Source of the DNA: Nymphaea colorata
Lineage: Eukaryota; Streptophyta; Magnoliopsida; Nymphaeales; Nymphaeaceae
Length of the DNA stretch: 64,000 nucleotides
Direction: 5' to 3'
Assembly (NCBI RefSeq): GCF_008831285.2
Contig: NC_045143.1
Location: forward strand, 1,027,503 to 1,091,502
Both the position numbers and the translations under genes were made by a program. Below, one piece after another: positions 38,715 through 49,900 of this stretch. The notes beneath the pieces are model-generated. The model made no database searches. It saw only the letters and a program-made list of their open reading frames with translations, and had not been told where the DNA came from. Every line of letters starts with the position of its first letter. The first letter of the stretch is position 1.

Positions 38715-41700
38715 CCTCCCTCTCAAGAGTCTTGAGGCCAATTATTTGAGCCGATGACTGACATTTTGATGCTAAAGGGAAGACGTGGTCAGAGACTCAC
38801 AAAGTATAATGGGAACAAAGCATGATGAGTTGACTCACTTATACTTGAAGTTGACATCAAAAGTTAGGTGTCTTCTTTTCATACAGAAGCAACTGATCAT
38901 ACCTCTACAATCCATGCGTGAAATTTGTTTCTTTTTAAGTTTTATTTAAGGCGATGAGAGAAAGTATAGAGCTTTCTTTTTGAGCATTATGTTTGTCTTC
39001 AATTATGAAACACATGAGGTGTAGTCTCTGGCAGTGTTACATATTACCCACAAGATGACCTGAATTGCCTCTTGATTTTATTTCATTGAAACATCTGTAA
39101 TCACAAGATAATCTGCTTTATCTTTCAATTATACAAATGCCAAAGTTAAATGATCAATTCATCCGGGGAATCTCCTTTGATATTCATGGCTTGAAACCCA
39201 ATGAGACATCAAGTTCCACTGACTGAAGACCAACCGGGTTGGTGGGCCAATCTTAGTTAAAGATAAGTTGTTGCTTCCTTTTCTTCCTTTTCTCCAACAT
39301 CAAACATAAAGCTATCTGTCCCCAGAAAAAGAACTTGTGGCTGTGCATTTCTCAACCCAATAGTGATTACTGTTGCATATAATAAGTCCATAACTTGGAA
39401 TTCACAAGTGCAAGAATGATGGAAGCATCTATAATTAGGTTCTTACTTTTTGGAATTCAAGCAGTGATTGCTTAATAGCAAAGATTAATAGATTATCCCT
39501 TTGAAAGACTTCAATTACAAAGGTCTTACCATTCTCTTCTCAAAAATGGTAATCTTATAAAGATTGGTTGATGTAAAGGAAGATGTAGACATTAGTCTAT
39601 CAGCTGCTGCACTTAATGCTGCACGGCTTAATTATAAACTACAATTTTGCTTCTGTTACAGCAAATTAAGATCTGGACCAAAACTGTGCAGCTGCATAAG
39701 GCAGACAGCAGATAACATAAGCTGGATTAGGTTGGTGAGCTTTCCTTGACTTCATACCAAAGGTGATTATGATATATAATGTCCTAACGCAAACTTAATC
39801 CAAACCCACCTTAACTCCATGTGGTTTTAGCAAAATACAAATTTTATAACCATGGATTAGGATCCTCATTATCCTTCCCTATAATCCAGGACTCTCTAGT
39901 GAGAAGGGCAGGATCGTGGCTTGAGATCCATGCAGTATTTTGTAATCCATACATCTTTCAAAGAAGGAATCTAAGATCTTTGTTACAAAACAAGGATACA
40001 AAATCTTGGTATCTAAGATCTCAAAACCCCAGATCGCCCTCACATCTGGGAGCTAGAGCTGATAGAACACCCTCATAAATCTAATCTTGTGTTTGCAATC
40101 TTAGTGCCAACAGAAATTCACACTTTCACTAAATTGGATGAAGACAGAACATTTTGCACTCAGACTATGGACAATTCCAGAGCTTGGCCATATTGATTAC
40201 TCTGCTAGAGACCGCTGCATGAAATACGAAGAAGACTAGAATCAAAATTTCCAAAGATGCAAATAAGCATTTTTAAATACATTCAAGATGCAGGTATGTC
40301 TGGCGTTGATATCTTCTATGGACCATTGACATAAACAGAATCTAAGGAAAGGACTCTCAGCCCTCACTCTGCAATAAATATGTTGGTTAAACGTAATTGA
40401 GACATCAATTTTCATGCTCTTTCTGCAACATCAGGAAAAGAAAGCCCTGTTACTTCAAGTACTCTTGCAACTTTCAGAATTTTCAAACCAAATAGAACAG
40501 GCAAAAACTAAAACGTATCTAGTGAGGGATCCTCTTGGAGTATTTGTCTCTGTTCTGAGGTTAAAAATATCTCTCGGATCTCTTCGAGGAGACTGCTAAG
40601 GTAGAGAGGTTTTCAAGGTCAGAATTCCAACTTTCATTGAGATGGCACTGTAACCGATTGAACTTTCCATGGGTAGAAAAATCCTTGCTCTCAAATGCGC
40701 AGTAAGAGGAAAGAAGGGAAAACAGAAAGAGTGGAGAAAAAAAATGAAAAGCAGGAAGAGATAAGTGGAGAGACCACAGGTTAGTGTGCTCCACGTCAGG
40801 TCTGCCATGCCTCTTGTCGTCTCTTCTCCCCACAACTCCTCAAAAACTAGTTTTTCTTGTATAGTCCGTACGTCAATGGGCCCCCTGCTACCACAAATCT
40901 AACGGCTGATTTTATCATGACGGCATTTCCCACTTTGATTAATGAAAATGCCACCCAATACATAATGCTAAGCATACCAACATAAAAAGTATGTTAACCA
41001 ATATTATACATTATCTCAACAAGAATTGTATATTCAATTAATTGTTAATCACAAGGGGTTGCCTTTTTTGCTTAATTATGTTAAAAAAATTGCAAGATTA
41101 GAGGAGAGGTGGATTTTAGCAGATGTGGGGCATGTGCTGATCATGAGTCTCTCTCGATCATTGGATTGTTAATACCATCAGAACTCATCTCAAAATTCAA
41201 GAACCAGCCTGAACCGCTGCTTGATGCTTTCTCCTGTTTTGTTTTGTTGAAAAATCGTATGCCATCGTAAGGGTAAGCGTTGTTTCTGCCTTACATGTGG
41301 TCAATGAAGCGGAGTAGCACTGTCGAGGATGTTTTCTGACATAAACTTAGGAAGAAGGCTGTTAAATGCAATAAGTAAAAAATAGATGAGCTTTTCTGTG
41401 TTTATCAGACTTTGTTGGCATTTGTCATCAGCACATATGCAAAGCCTGACAGCGAGACATCACTCATAATTGCAATGTGATGGTTGCACCAAGGGCAATA
41501 AGAAACCCATTTGAGCAATTGCTCTTCTCCTTGGACCAACAATTCTCAATTCTTTTTTCAGAAATGCCTGAAAGTGACTTGCTTTGTTTGCTGTAGCATT
41601 ACCAAAACAAACCCTAATTCCTACCAGGGTTAAGGACCACATTAGCTCTAGACTAGCGTAGATTTGAAAAAAGCATTATACTACAAACATATGAGACATA

Positions 41701-41935
41701 AAACGTAAAAAACCTCAACCCAGAGTATCAAAGCCAACAATTATTGGAATTCAAAAATGTTGGTATCTTTTATAAACAAAGGAACTTGAAGAAAAATGTT
41801 TTATTGGTGTTATGTGGGGGGAGAGAGAGAGAGAGAGAGAGGCCAATACTATTAATACGCGGTCTAGGTGCAGAACTTGACGTATAGGTCTAAGTAGTGC
41901 CGGCAGAGGGATAGAGAAAGAGAGGGAGAGAGAGG

Positions 41936-43201
41936 ATGTTGGTGGCAGAGAGAGCTCAGACTCGCAAGGGTCCATGGACCGAGCAAGAAGACCTCCAACT
42001 GGTCTGCTTCGTGGGAATCTTTGGAGAGAAGCGCTGGGATTTCATAGCAAAAGTATCAGGTTTGAGGGGAGGAGGGTGACTCACTGCTAGGTAGACTTAT
42101 ATTTGGAGCTCTGCTCATGGTGATGGTGGCTTTTATGTTCTTTAACGTATCCTCCCCCTCTTGAACACTTTTCTCTTGTAGGTCTCAACAGGACAGGAAA
42201 AAGTTGCAGGCTTCGCTGGGTCAACTACCTCAGGCCTGACCTCAAGCGTGGAAGGATGACCCCTCAGGAGGAAAGCCTCGTCCTTGAGCTTCATGCTCGC
42301 TGGGGCAACAGGTCGCCTTACTCTCTCTCTCTCTCTACACAGAGTCACACATATGTATGTAGCTACAGTCGTCCACGAATCATCATCGTTATGTCCATTA
42401 GAGTTTATTTGTTCGTTTACTTCATGATTTATGATGTGAAATGACCATCATCATCACCATGGACAGTTAATGGAGTTTTGGATGGTTCCAAATTATATAC
42501 AGGAAATTTGAACTTTGTGTTATTGCTAGATGTGTGCAACTCATCGGTGAGCTCCATCTGAACTTCAAAAGTATGAAAGGAAAATCACGATTTTGAGTTT
42601 GTGAACCTTTTCGCTCTTCTTGATCTCTTTCTGTTAAGGATGGTGGTGACGAGAACAGCTGAATTGCAGGTGGTCAAGGATTGCTAGGAAACTGCCTGGC
42701 CGCACAGACAATGAGATCAAGAACTACTGGAGGACACATATGAGGAAGAAAGCTCAGGAACGCGAGGAGAATTCCTTGTCACTCTCCTCCTCCACCTCCT
42801 CCTGCTCCCTAGCATCATCTTCTTCAGCTTCATCTTCATCGCCTCCGCCTTCGCTGTTGTCGAATCAGCTTCAAGAGGGTTCTCCCCTCAAGGCTGAGGG
42901 GGACTCTCCTCCTGGTGACTCGATGTTTGGAGGAGGAGGAAGTTCATGGGATACAAGCCGTGGAGATGCTGCAAGTGCAGAACCAGCAGAAGGTGGTAGC
43001 GCAGGGAGCTTCATGGAGCAGATGTGGAAGGAGATTGCTGCATCCGAGATCCTCAGCTTTCCTGTTTACGAACCTCTGAAGGAGGACGGAGAATCCATGT
43101 TTCCTTGCACTTCAATGGCTTCCCCTCTGTGGGAGTACTGCTGTGACTCACTCTGGAAGATGGATGAAGATGAATTTTCCATTAGAGACCCTCTTGTGTA
43201 A
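41936..43201 (+). CDS. R2R3-MYB transcription factor, MYB48/MYB59 type (3 exons)
   Basis: A nuclear DNA-binding protein with two MYB repeats. Exons are 41936-42059, 42182-42311 and 42670-43201, giving 261 residues. The R2 repeat starts [18 protein letters not shown] (residues 10-27) and continues with [25 protein letters not shown]3 includes [37 protein letters not shown] and [14 protein letters not shown]. Introns sit at the usual R2R3-MYB sites (inside the SGLNRTGK codons and at GN-R-W). The tail is Ser-rich and acidic and ends [13 protein letters not shown]. The sequence [22 protein letters not shown] is typical of MYB48/59 and rice MYBAS genes, where conserved alternative splicing around the R2 region is reported. 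Here the first donor is the weak GTTTGA. The start follows a GA-rich leader, and an in-frame upstream start is not evident. Confidence 0.93.
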
Positions 43202-45950
43202 GACAGGAAGGAGGCTTGGATTGCGCAGAAAACTACTTGGTCTATATCATGGTGGTCTTGTTTCAAACTATCAACCAAACTTAACCGGACCCAAGTGCGT
43301 GCTTATGCATCTTCACTCTCATAAGCTAGCCAACCACTGAGAGTGTGTGTCTCTTGTATATCAACTTTCTGAATTCTAATGGCATCTTGATCCATCTTTA
43401 AAATCTCATCTTTGGTATCTTTTTATATTTCTTTGCTCAATTTGACATAGGTGCTTGATAAATCGATGAGCACTAAGAGAAAAGGAGTACTGGAGAAAAC
43501 ATGAATAGCGTATGTGCCTAGAAAGTGACAAACAAGGGCCAAATTGTTTTTTTTTTCCTCCTTATTGCATTAGTAGTAACCAAAAGTTGGTTTTTCTAGA
43601 AAGACAACGGCAGTAGGTCCTTTTGGGGAGACAACTAATTAACAGGTTTCATTCCTTGCCTTTTGGAAAGCGAGTGTTCGTTGAGAACATAGTCTCATGC
43701 ATATAATGGACTCAAAGATAGGGATGCAAAAGCCAAAGAGGGTTCCCTTCCTTTTCCTTAGGACGGGGTATAAGTAGACGGCCATTGAAGTCTGCAGGTG
43801 GTGATAAGAACATGGCATATTATGATAAGCCAGGTCAAAGAAATAACTCTCTCTCTCTCTCTCTCTCAAAAAGCACATACTACTTGGATCGGATTCAGAT
43901 CGAATAAATTAAAGTAGTTCTCATGCTCTAAAAAGTCCTGATCCGCTTGGACATGTTGAAGTGGTGGATCTATATAGAGCCAATAAATCGACGTGGTCGA
44001 TAGGTACTCTAATTAAAGATCAAAGATCCAAAAGTGGAAAAGGGCTCTGCCGTTTAGAAGAATCACCGATGATATTAGAGGGATCGGCTATCCTCTATCC
44101 TCATAATCCTCAAGTTTGTACCAAACCTTACCTTGTTCAAGTAAATCGGCGCTTTGAATATAAACAGACACATATACTCAGTCTGAATCAATTTGGTGGC
44201 ATACTGATTCAATTCAGTAGCCGGTTCGAAAGTGCCACCTGTTTAGTAAATTAGTTCGTTTAAAAATGTTTTTTTAAGATTTCTCATATTTTAAATTAAA
44301 TTTTCTATAAAATTTTCTTAAAAAAACCATTCTTTTATATTTCTCCCATAATCCCATTCACTGTCAAAATTCAGCACTAACACACAAATAATCAGTTACA
44401 ATTGGCGTTACTGCTGCAAGTCGATGGATGTAACTTGTGCACATATTCACACACATACAATGCACTCATGCAAAGAAAAGCAACTTTTGGCCTACCACCA
44501 AACAGTGAACGCCACCAAACATGCAAACAGGTGAAGTCGTAGTATTTGTTCATGAAAGTGAGGGTAGGAACGCAGAAAGGTAAGAAATTCTGGAAGTGTT
44601 GAAGATAAGGTGATAAAGGCTGATGCCATGGACCTCCTGAGATCACAAAAGCATTCCCCATTATGTTAAGAAAAAGTGAATACTCAATGAGGTTCGTTGA
44701 TCCACAAGCAAGCAGTGGTTGTTGAGTTGTGGTCCTGTACTGCATATAATTAAAAGTAAACCAGGTCCACCAGGCCCAAGTTTTCTGCTCGCACAAAGAG
44801 AAAGGGCAAGCAGAAAATGGCATGATCTGTTGATAAAATCAAAGCTCAACATAAGGCAGTAGAAGATCAAACGTGTTTGCAGAAAACGAAAACAGATAAT
44901 GAAAAGAAAGAAAGACGCCTAAAAAGATGAGACTCAGCAATGGTTACTATAAAGAGAGAAAGCAGCGTTATGTGCTTCACAACTTTCTGTTTCTGTCTTT
45001 CCATTATTTAAAGACAAGAAAGTGGCCATGGCTCGATAAGCCTTGGATGACCCAAACCCCCATCTGTAGCAAAAGATGCCTCCTGTTGGTGGTCCTCTTC
45101 CTTGTTATACTCAAGATTTTAGGATTCAAACTCTTAAGATTCCATGGCTAAGCAGCCAACATGCTCATGCTCTTTGGAAAAACCGAGTTTCAGTGAAGAT
45201 GGTCCAGACCAGCATAGTTAATATATCCCATGTTCGTGTTTTCTCGCAGCTAATTCAACCAAGAAACATCAAGATTCCTTCACTCAAGGCATCAAAATCA
45301 TAACATTATCTTACCAATTCCAACTCAGATGGTCCTTCTTACCTAAGAACTTCAGAGTTCATCACCTGAACTCCAGCTAAGATCGATCAAACCTGCAACC
45401 AGAACGAGGCAAGCTGCACCACCCGTTGTTTGGTTAATTTGCCCATCGATTTCAAAAAATTAGATCACCAAAACGTTTTATATTAAGGTTTTTTACCACA
45501 AGTTCACATGACGAAGAATCATGGAGTTTATTTACAAGATGCATATGTTAAAAAAACATGGGGGAAAAAGGGGGACCGAATCATGTTGTATACAAGGTCT
45601 ATTGCATGCCCACGTTAAGGACCACTGAAGAAGGCTTAAACATGACGTTTTCGCGTACGTAAACAGGACGACGTAAAAGAAAATTTTGCAGTTTACTTCT
45701 AAAATGAAAGCGTGGATGCCTGCAAGATTTTTAACATGGAATTAATTGGGAAGCTTCCGTTGAAGGTCTGGTACGCTCAAAAGCTCTCCCCTTCTCCCTC
45801 CAAGGCCAAGGTCAAGGGCTGATGCCATTCGGAATCGAACCAAGAACTAACTTTATACGAGTTGCTTCTCTGTCCAGCTAACTATTATAGCAAATTTGGT
45901 ATAAGCCCTTGAGTTGATTATTTTTTTTTTACAAACAAAATTTATTGATA
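43202..45950. other. MYB 3' flank and intergenic DNA
   Basis: It contains a short TC run near 43849-43867 and AT-rich sequence. A 143-codon minus-strand frame at 44392-44823 has no recognisable domain and no splice context. A tRNA-like string on the minus strand near 45820-45890 is described separately. Confidence 0.45.
45818..45892 (-). repeat. tRNA-like sequence, possible SINE head
   Basis: The minus strand holds an A-box-like TAGTTAGCTGG, a 7-nt loop CGTATAA flanked by AACT/AGTT, and a good B box GGTTCGATTCC with a partly paired T stem. The D stem does not pair and the acceptor stem is only partly complementary, so I doubt a functional tRNA. A decayed tRNA gene or the Pol III promoter of a SINE are both possible. 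Confidence 0.25.
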
Positions 45951-46264
45951 TTTATTAGGAATAAGTTGATGCAAAACATATCTTGAGTTGATTATTTTTT
46001 TACTATAGTAGTATTTTATAAAAGCAAAAATGAAGGACTCCCGTAACATTTTGAGAATACAAAAATCCTCATTTTTTATAAAAAATAACTTGAATAAAAT
46101 TTATTTTATATCCAAATAGTTTGTATAAATATATTAGGATGTTTATATTCTATTTAATTTTTTTGCTGAAAAATTATTATGGAAGCCATTCATTTTTGTT
46201 TAACTACTAAATTAAAAAAATGATCAACTTAATATATGTTTTGCATTAATCTATTATTAAGATC
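45951..46264. repeat. Foldback (long inverted repeat) element
   Basis: The left arm (about 45951-46055) and the reverse complement of the right arm (about 46165-46264) share ATGCAAAACATAT, AGTTGAT.ATTTTTTTA and CAAAAATGAA in the same order, with a loop of about 110 bp. This is the structure of a foldback MITE or hairpin-forming repeat. It lies about 0.7 kb upstream of the dehydratase start codon. The ends and any target duplication are not resolved. Confidence 0.7.
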
Positions 46265-46321
46265 AAAGCAGTAAAGTTAGATTGCAAAAGAAAACTTTAA
46301 CGACAAATCATGTCTATTAAT

Positions 46322-46374
<53 letters not shown>

Positions 46375-46975
46375 TATAGCATATTTTTAAAGAACAATTT
46401 TTTTGCTGATAACTTTAATTGATACTGATGAAAAAAATAGAGATGAATTCGTCAATACATGTTAACAACTAATATGTCTATAGCCCATAAGGTAGACTTT
46501 GTAAAATCATCTTTCTAATCGAATAATTTCTTGGTGCATTGAGTCTTTGACAAAATCCTTGAAGCTGCTTGAATCAGTTACAAATCTGCAATTACATTTG
46601 GTGAATTGATTATGTTGTTATTGTTCGTTTTTTGTTGTAATTATGTTGACTTTTACTAGTAACTAGAGATGCTCCAATTGATTGAATATCATAAATAATC
46701 GTTTACATTATTTACATGTAACATTTTTTAAGAAAATTGTTGAACTCTGTAGAATCCCGTTTTCGTCAACTTAAAATTTATGTTTGGTCGGGCCAATTTG
46801 CTATATCTTTTTTAATAATGATAACATTCAAGAAACGGTCTTTAACGATATTGGAGCATCACAATCTTGGGCGAGATTTTTGACGCAGCTTCTTCTTTCT
46901 CCTTATCCGAAAACTCCGAAAGAATTGGGGGACGAGGAGAATCGGGGAAGCGGCAGCGCTAAAGCAGACATTTGC
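46265..46975 (+). promoter_or_regulatory. Upstream region of the dehydratase gene
   Basis: It contains a compound (AT)n(AC)n microsatellite at about 46326-46373 and AT-rich DNA changing to mixed sequence near 46850. No discrete core promoter element stands out. The 5' UTR probably lies within the last 100-150 bp before the ATG at 46976. Confidence 0.4.
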
Positions 46976-49900
46976 ATGGCGCGCCCTCGAACCTTGTACC
47001 TCCTCGCCTACAACGTTGTCCAAACATGTGGATGGTCTCTCTCTCTCTCTCTCTCTCTCCCTCTTTTCCCCGGTTGCGCGCTAAATCGCAGGATGCTGCA
47101 GGACGCTTTCTCTCTCTTGGATTCTGGCGAATACTGCACTCACCAAGAGTCTGGATGGCGCTTATTCTTCTGCAGCATCATTAATCGGTCTCTCTCTCTC
47201 GGCAATTCCAGTCCTTGTTTAATTATTTGTCGAATTAAGACCTTCCCAAGTAAAAACCTCTTAATTAGGACATTCTACGTAACTTGATATGGGTTTAAAT
47301 CATGGGTCTTCTTGTTTTTTTTTTCCCCCTTCTGAAGGTTTCTTGCAGCTTCTTGCTGTAATGGAGGTACTGCATGCACTGACAGGTACTGAACTCGAAC
47401 CAATGCTACCAGACCCTCAAGTAGTTTGGTTAATAAGACGTTGGTCTTCCTTTCCTCTCTTCAGGTCTGACTCCTGGTTCGGTGACGCCTGCTCTGTTGC
47501 AATGGGGTGGAAGGACTCATTTCTTGTTCGCAATCGTTCGCCGAATTCCCGAGGTTCATCTCTTTCCTGTTTTTGTCGTCTGTCGTCTATGGTGATCATC
47601 ACGAACACCCCACCACCGTTGCTAATTTATCATTGGTAACTCATCGAGTGGAACGAAACCAGAGAACGCACATATAAAGAATATGGTCGTGTAGGCAATG
47701 GCCCCATAATACCAATACCTCTTTCTTTCCGCAACTTATTGTTCATTGATCATCTTACAGGAGCAAACTAAGTACTAATCCTTAATTGTTGCTGGGCCAT
47801 GAATGGTCCATTATTTTCCGAGCGTGCATTTGCCTGGCTTTTTATGATAAATTCTTTTTTTTTTTTTTTCGCTGGCTCATTTCTTAGTAACTTGAGCTGT
47901 ATCCCTTGTTATAAAGGCTCTGAACATTACCTCAGTTTCTCATAATGCATTCTCCACCAATTCCTTGTGAATCTCACTAATTGGCCTGGGCTGTTCTCCG
48001 TACCATCTAGTGAATGTTTCATCCAATTTTCACGGTATGTTCAATTTCATGTCCAACTTGAGGACCGCTCTTAGGGCTGCATGTCTGCAAAAGTAAAAAA
48101 TGAACACACAGCAGGTGCATGATAATGATTATGAACTTAGCTTCGTGCAAACATCAGTATTTGTGGAATTTATGTTGACTTGAAGTAACATCACTAGGCT
48201 AACGAAAGTGACAAAAACATTTTTCAAGTTTGGAAGCGTGGATGTTATTTTTCGAATGAAAGAACTTTTAACCTTTGTCTAATCGTGGAAGTCACATGGT
48301 GAAGAGGTCTTTCTTTTTCTTTTATCTGGAAGTTGTTTGGCTATTACTTTACGGTTTACACAAAGATGAATTTATCTGAGAGTTGAATGAGGAACCCAAC
48401 TTAGATTATTTTCTGATGTAGTGTAAGCAAACAGGGTTCTTTAGGTTTTATTTTAATGCAGTTTCATCTTTTAAGTGAGTTAACTAGTTTGCCTATTCTA
48501 AAATTCTCTTTTGATCATGCAGGTTCAAGAACTTCCCTCAGTTTTTATTACATTCACGGCATGGAGCATATCTGAGGTATTTGAGCTTTGGCAATTTTGT
48601 AGCTATTATTGCCGAACCAATTCATTCCATGTACCAAGGGCCTTAAAACCATGAAACACCATAGTACTCTCATTAGTTTAAGAGAACTGCTTGTATGTTT
48701 GAACTGATTAGAGTGGAAAATTTTCAGTTGCACCCCAGTGGTTTTTCTACCATTTAATCAGGCGCATTACTGTTCCTGAATCGGGTAATATAACTACTCA
48801 TTTTTTCGAACAGAAGCATGCTTATACTGTAGTTCAAGGAATGACTTACTGGTCAGGTCTTTATGCAGTACTATGATAGATTAATTCTAAAGTTCAAAAC
48901 ATTTTCCTGCAACATGATTATAGGGACAATGAATTGACAGCAAATTGCAACAGTGGCTTCATTGTAAATTATGAACGGTCATGCTTCAAACGGTGCTTTG
49001 GAATTACCATCTGGAAAAGGGAAAGTTATTATTCTTCAAGAACAAGACAGGCATGGTTTCATTTGCATTTGATTTTCCGGAACATAGGGTGCATAATATA
49101 TTTTATAAATTCTAGTCTGATAAAATTTATATTTGAAAAGCCAAAGTTTAGCTCCGATTTTCAGTTAGTATAAATAAGAAAGTAAAGGAAAATGTTAATA
49201 CAGTTAAGTACATCCATCAAGTCCATCTATTATACTGGATGCTAGTATGTTACATTATTGCCATGTTAAGCTGCAGGAGTTAAATATGTTATAGTAAAAC
49301 CATTTGAAATACATTGGATGACTTAAATGGGGAAAAGGCTGATGACAGACACATATGTCATGTTTGGCTCATTTACTTGAAGTCACGGGTTAATCAGCAG
49401 CAATTTTGCAAGTACTCTAAATACCTTGGTTTGGGTGAGTGTATCAAGAACTTAAAAGCTAAATTCAATCAGGAAGTATTGGCATGTGGGATACTCTGTT
49501 TATTGGGCTCTTGGGGGATGGGGAAAAGAAGTTACGAGAAAGCGAAAATGGGTTAAGTTGCTTGGTTGAGCTCATTCGAGGAACTCATGGAAATTCTGTA
49601 AAACTCAGGTGACATGTTAACAGGAAATAGCATTTGAACTAGAATTATGATAGAAAGTCTCTGGATTTTTACACTACAATGAGTGATTCAAGAAAAATAT
49701 GAAGTTTTCTCTCATCACATTTTTTCATCTGATATATGAGCTTGAATATTGGTTCTTTCCCTAAAAATGGATGGAAATGTCGGTGCAATTGGGTATGCTC
49801 AGCGTGTGGAGAGCTGGCTGTTATATTGCAAAAAGCACTAACCTTTCTTGTCTACATTCGTACCTCTTTATCTATGACAGGATGAGATTTTGCGTAACTT

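Noticed and set aside
44392-44823. 143-codon minus-strand open frame
   Set aside because: No recognised domain, no start context or splice partners, and an odd composition rich in Trp, Cys and Phe typical of chance frames.
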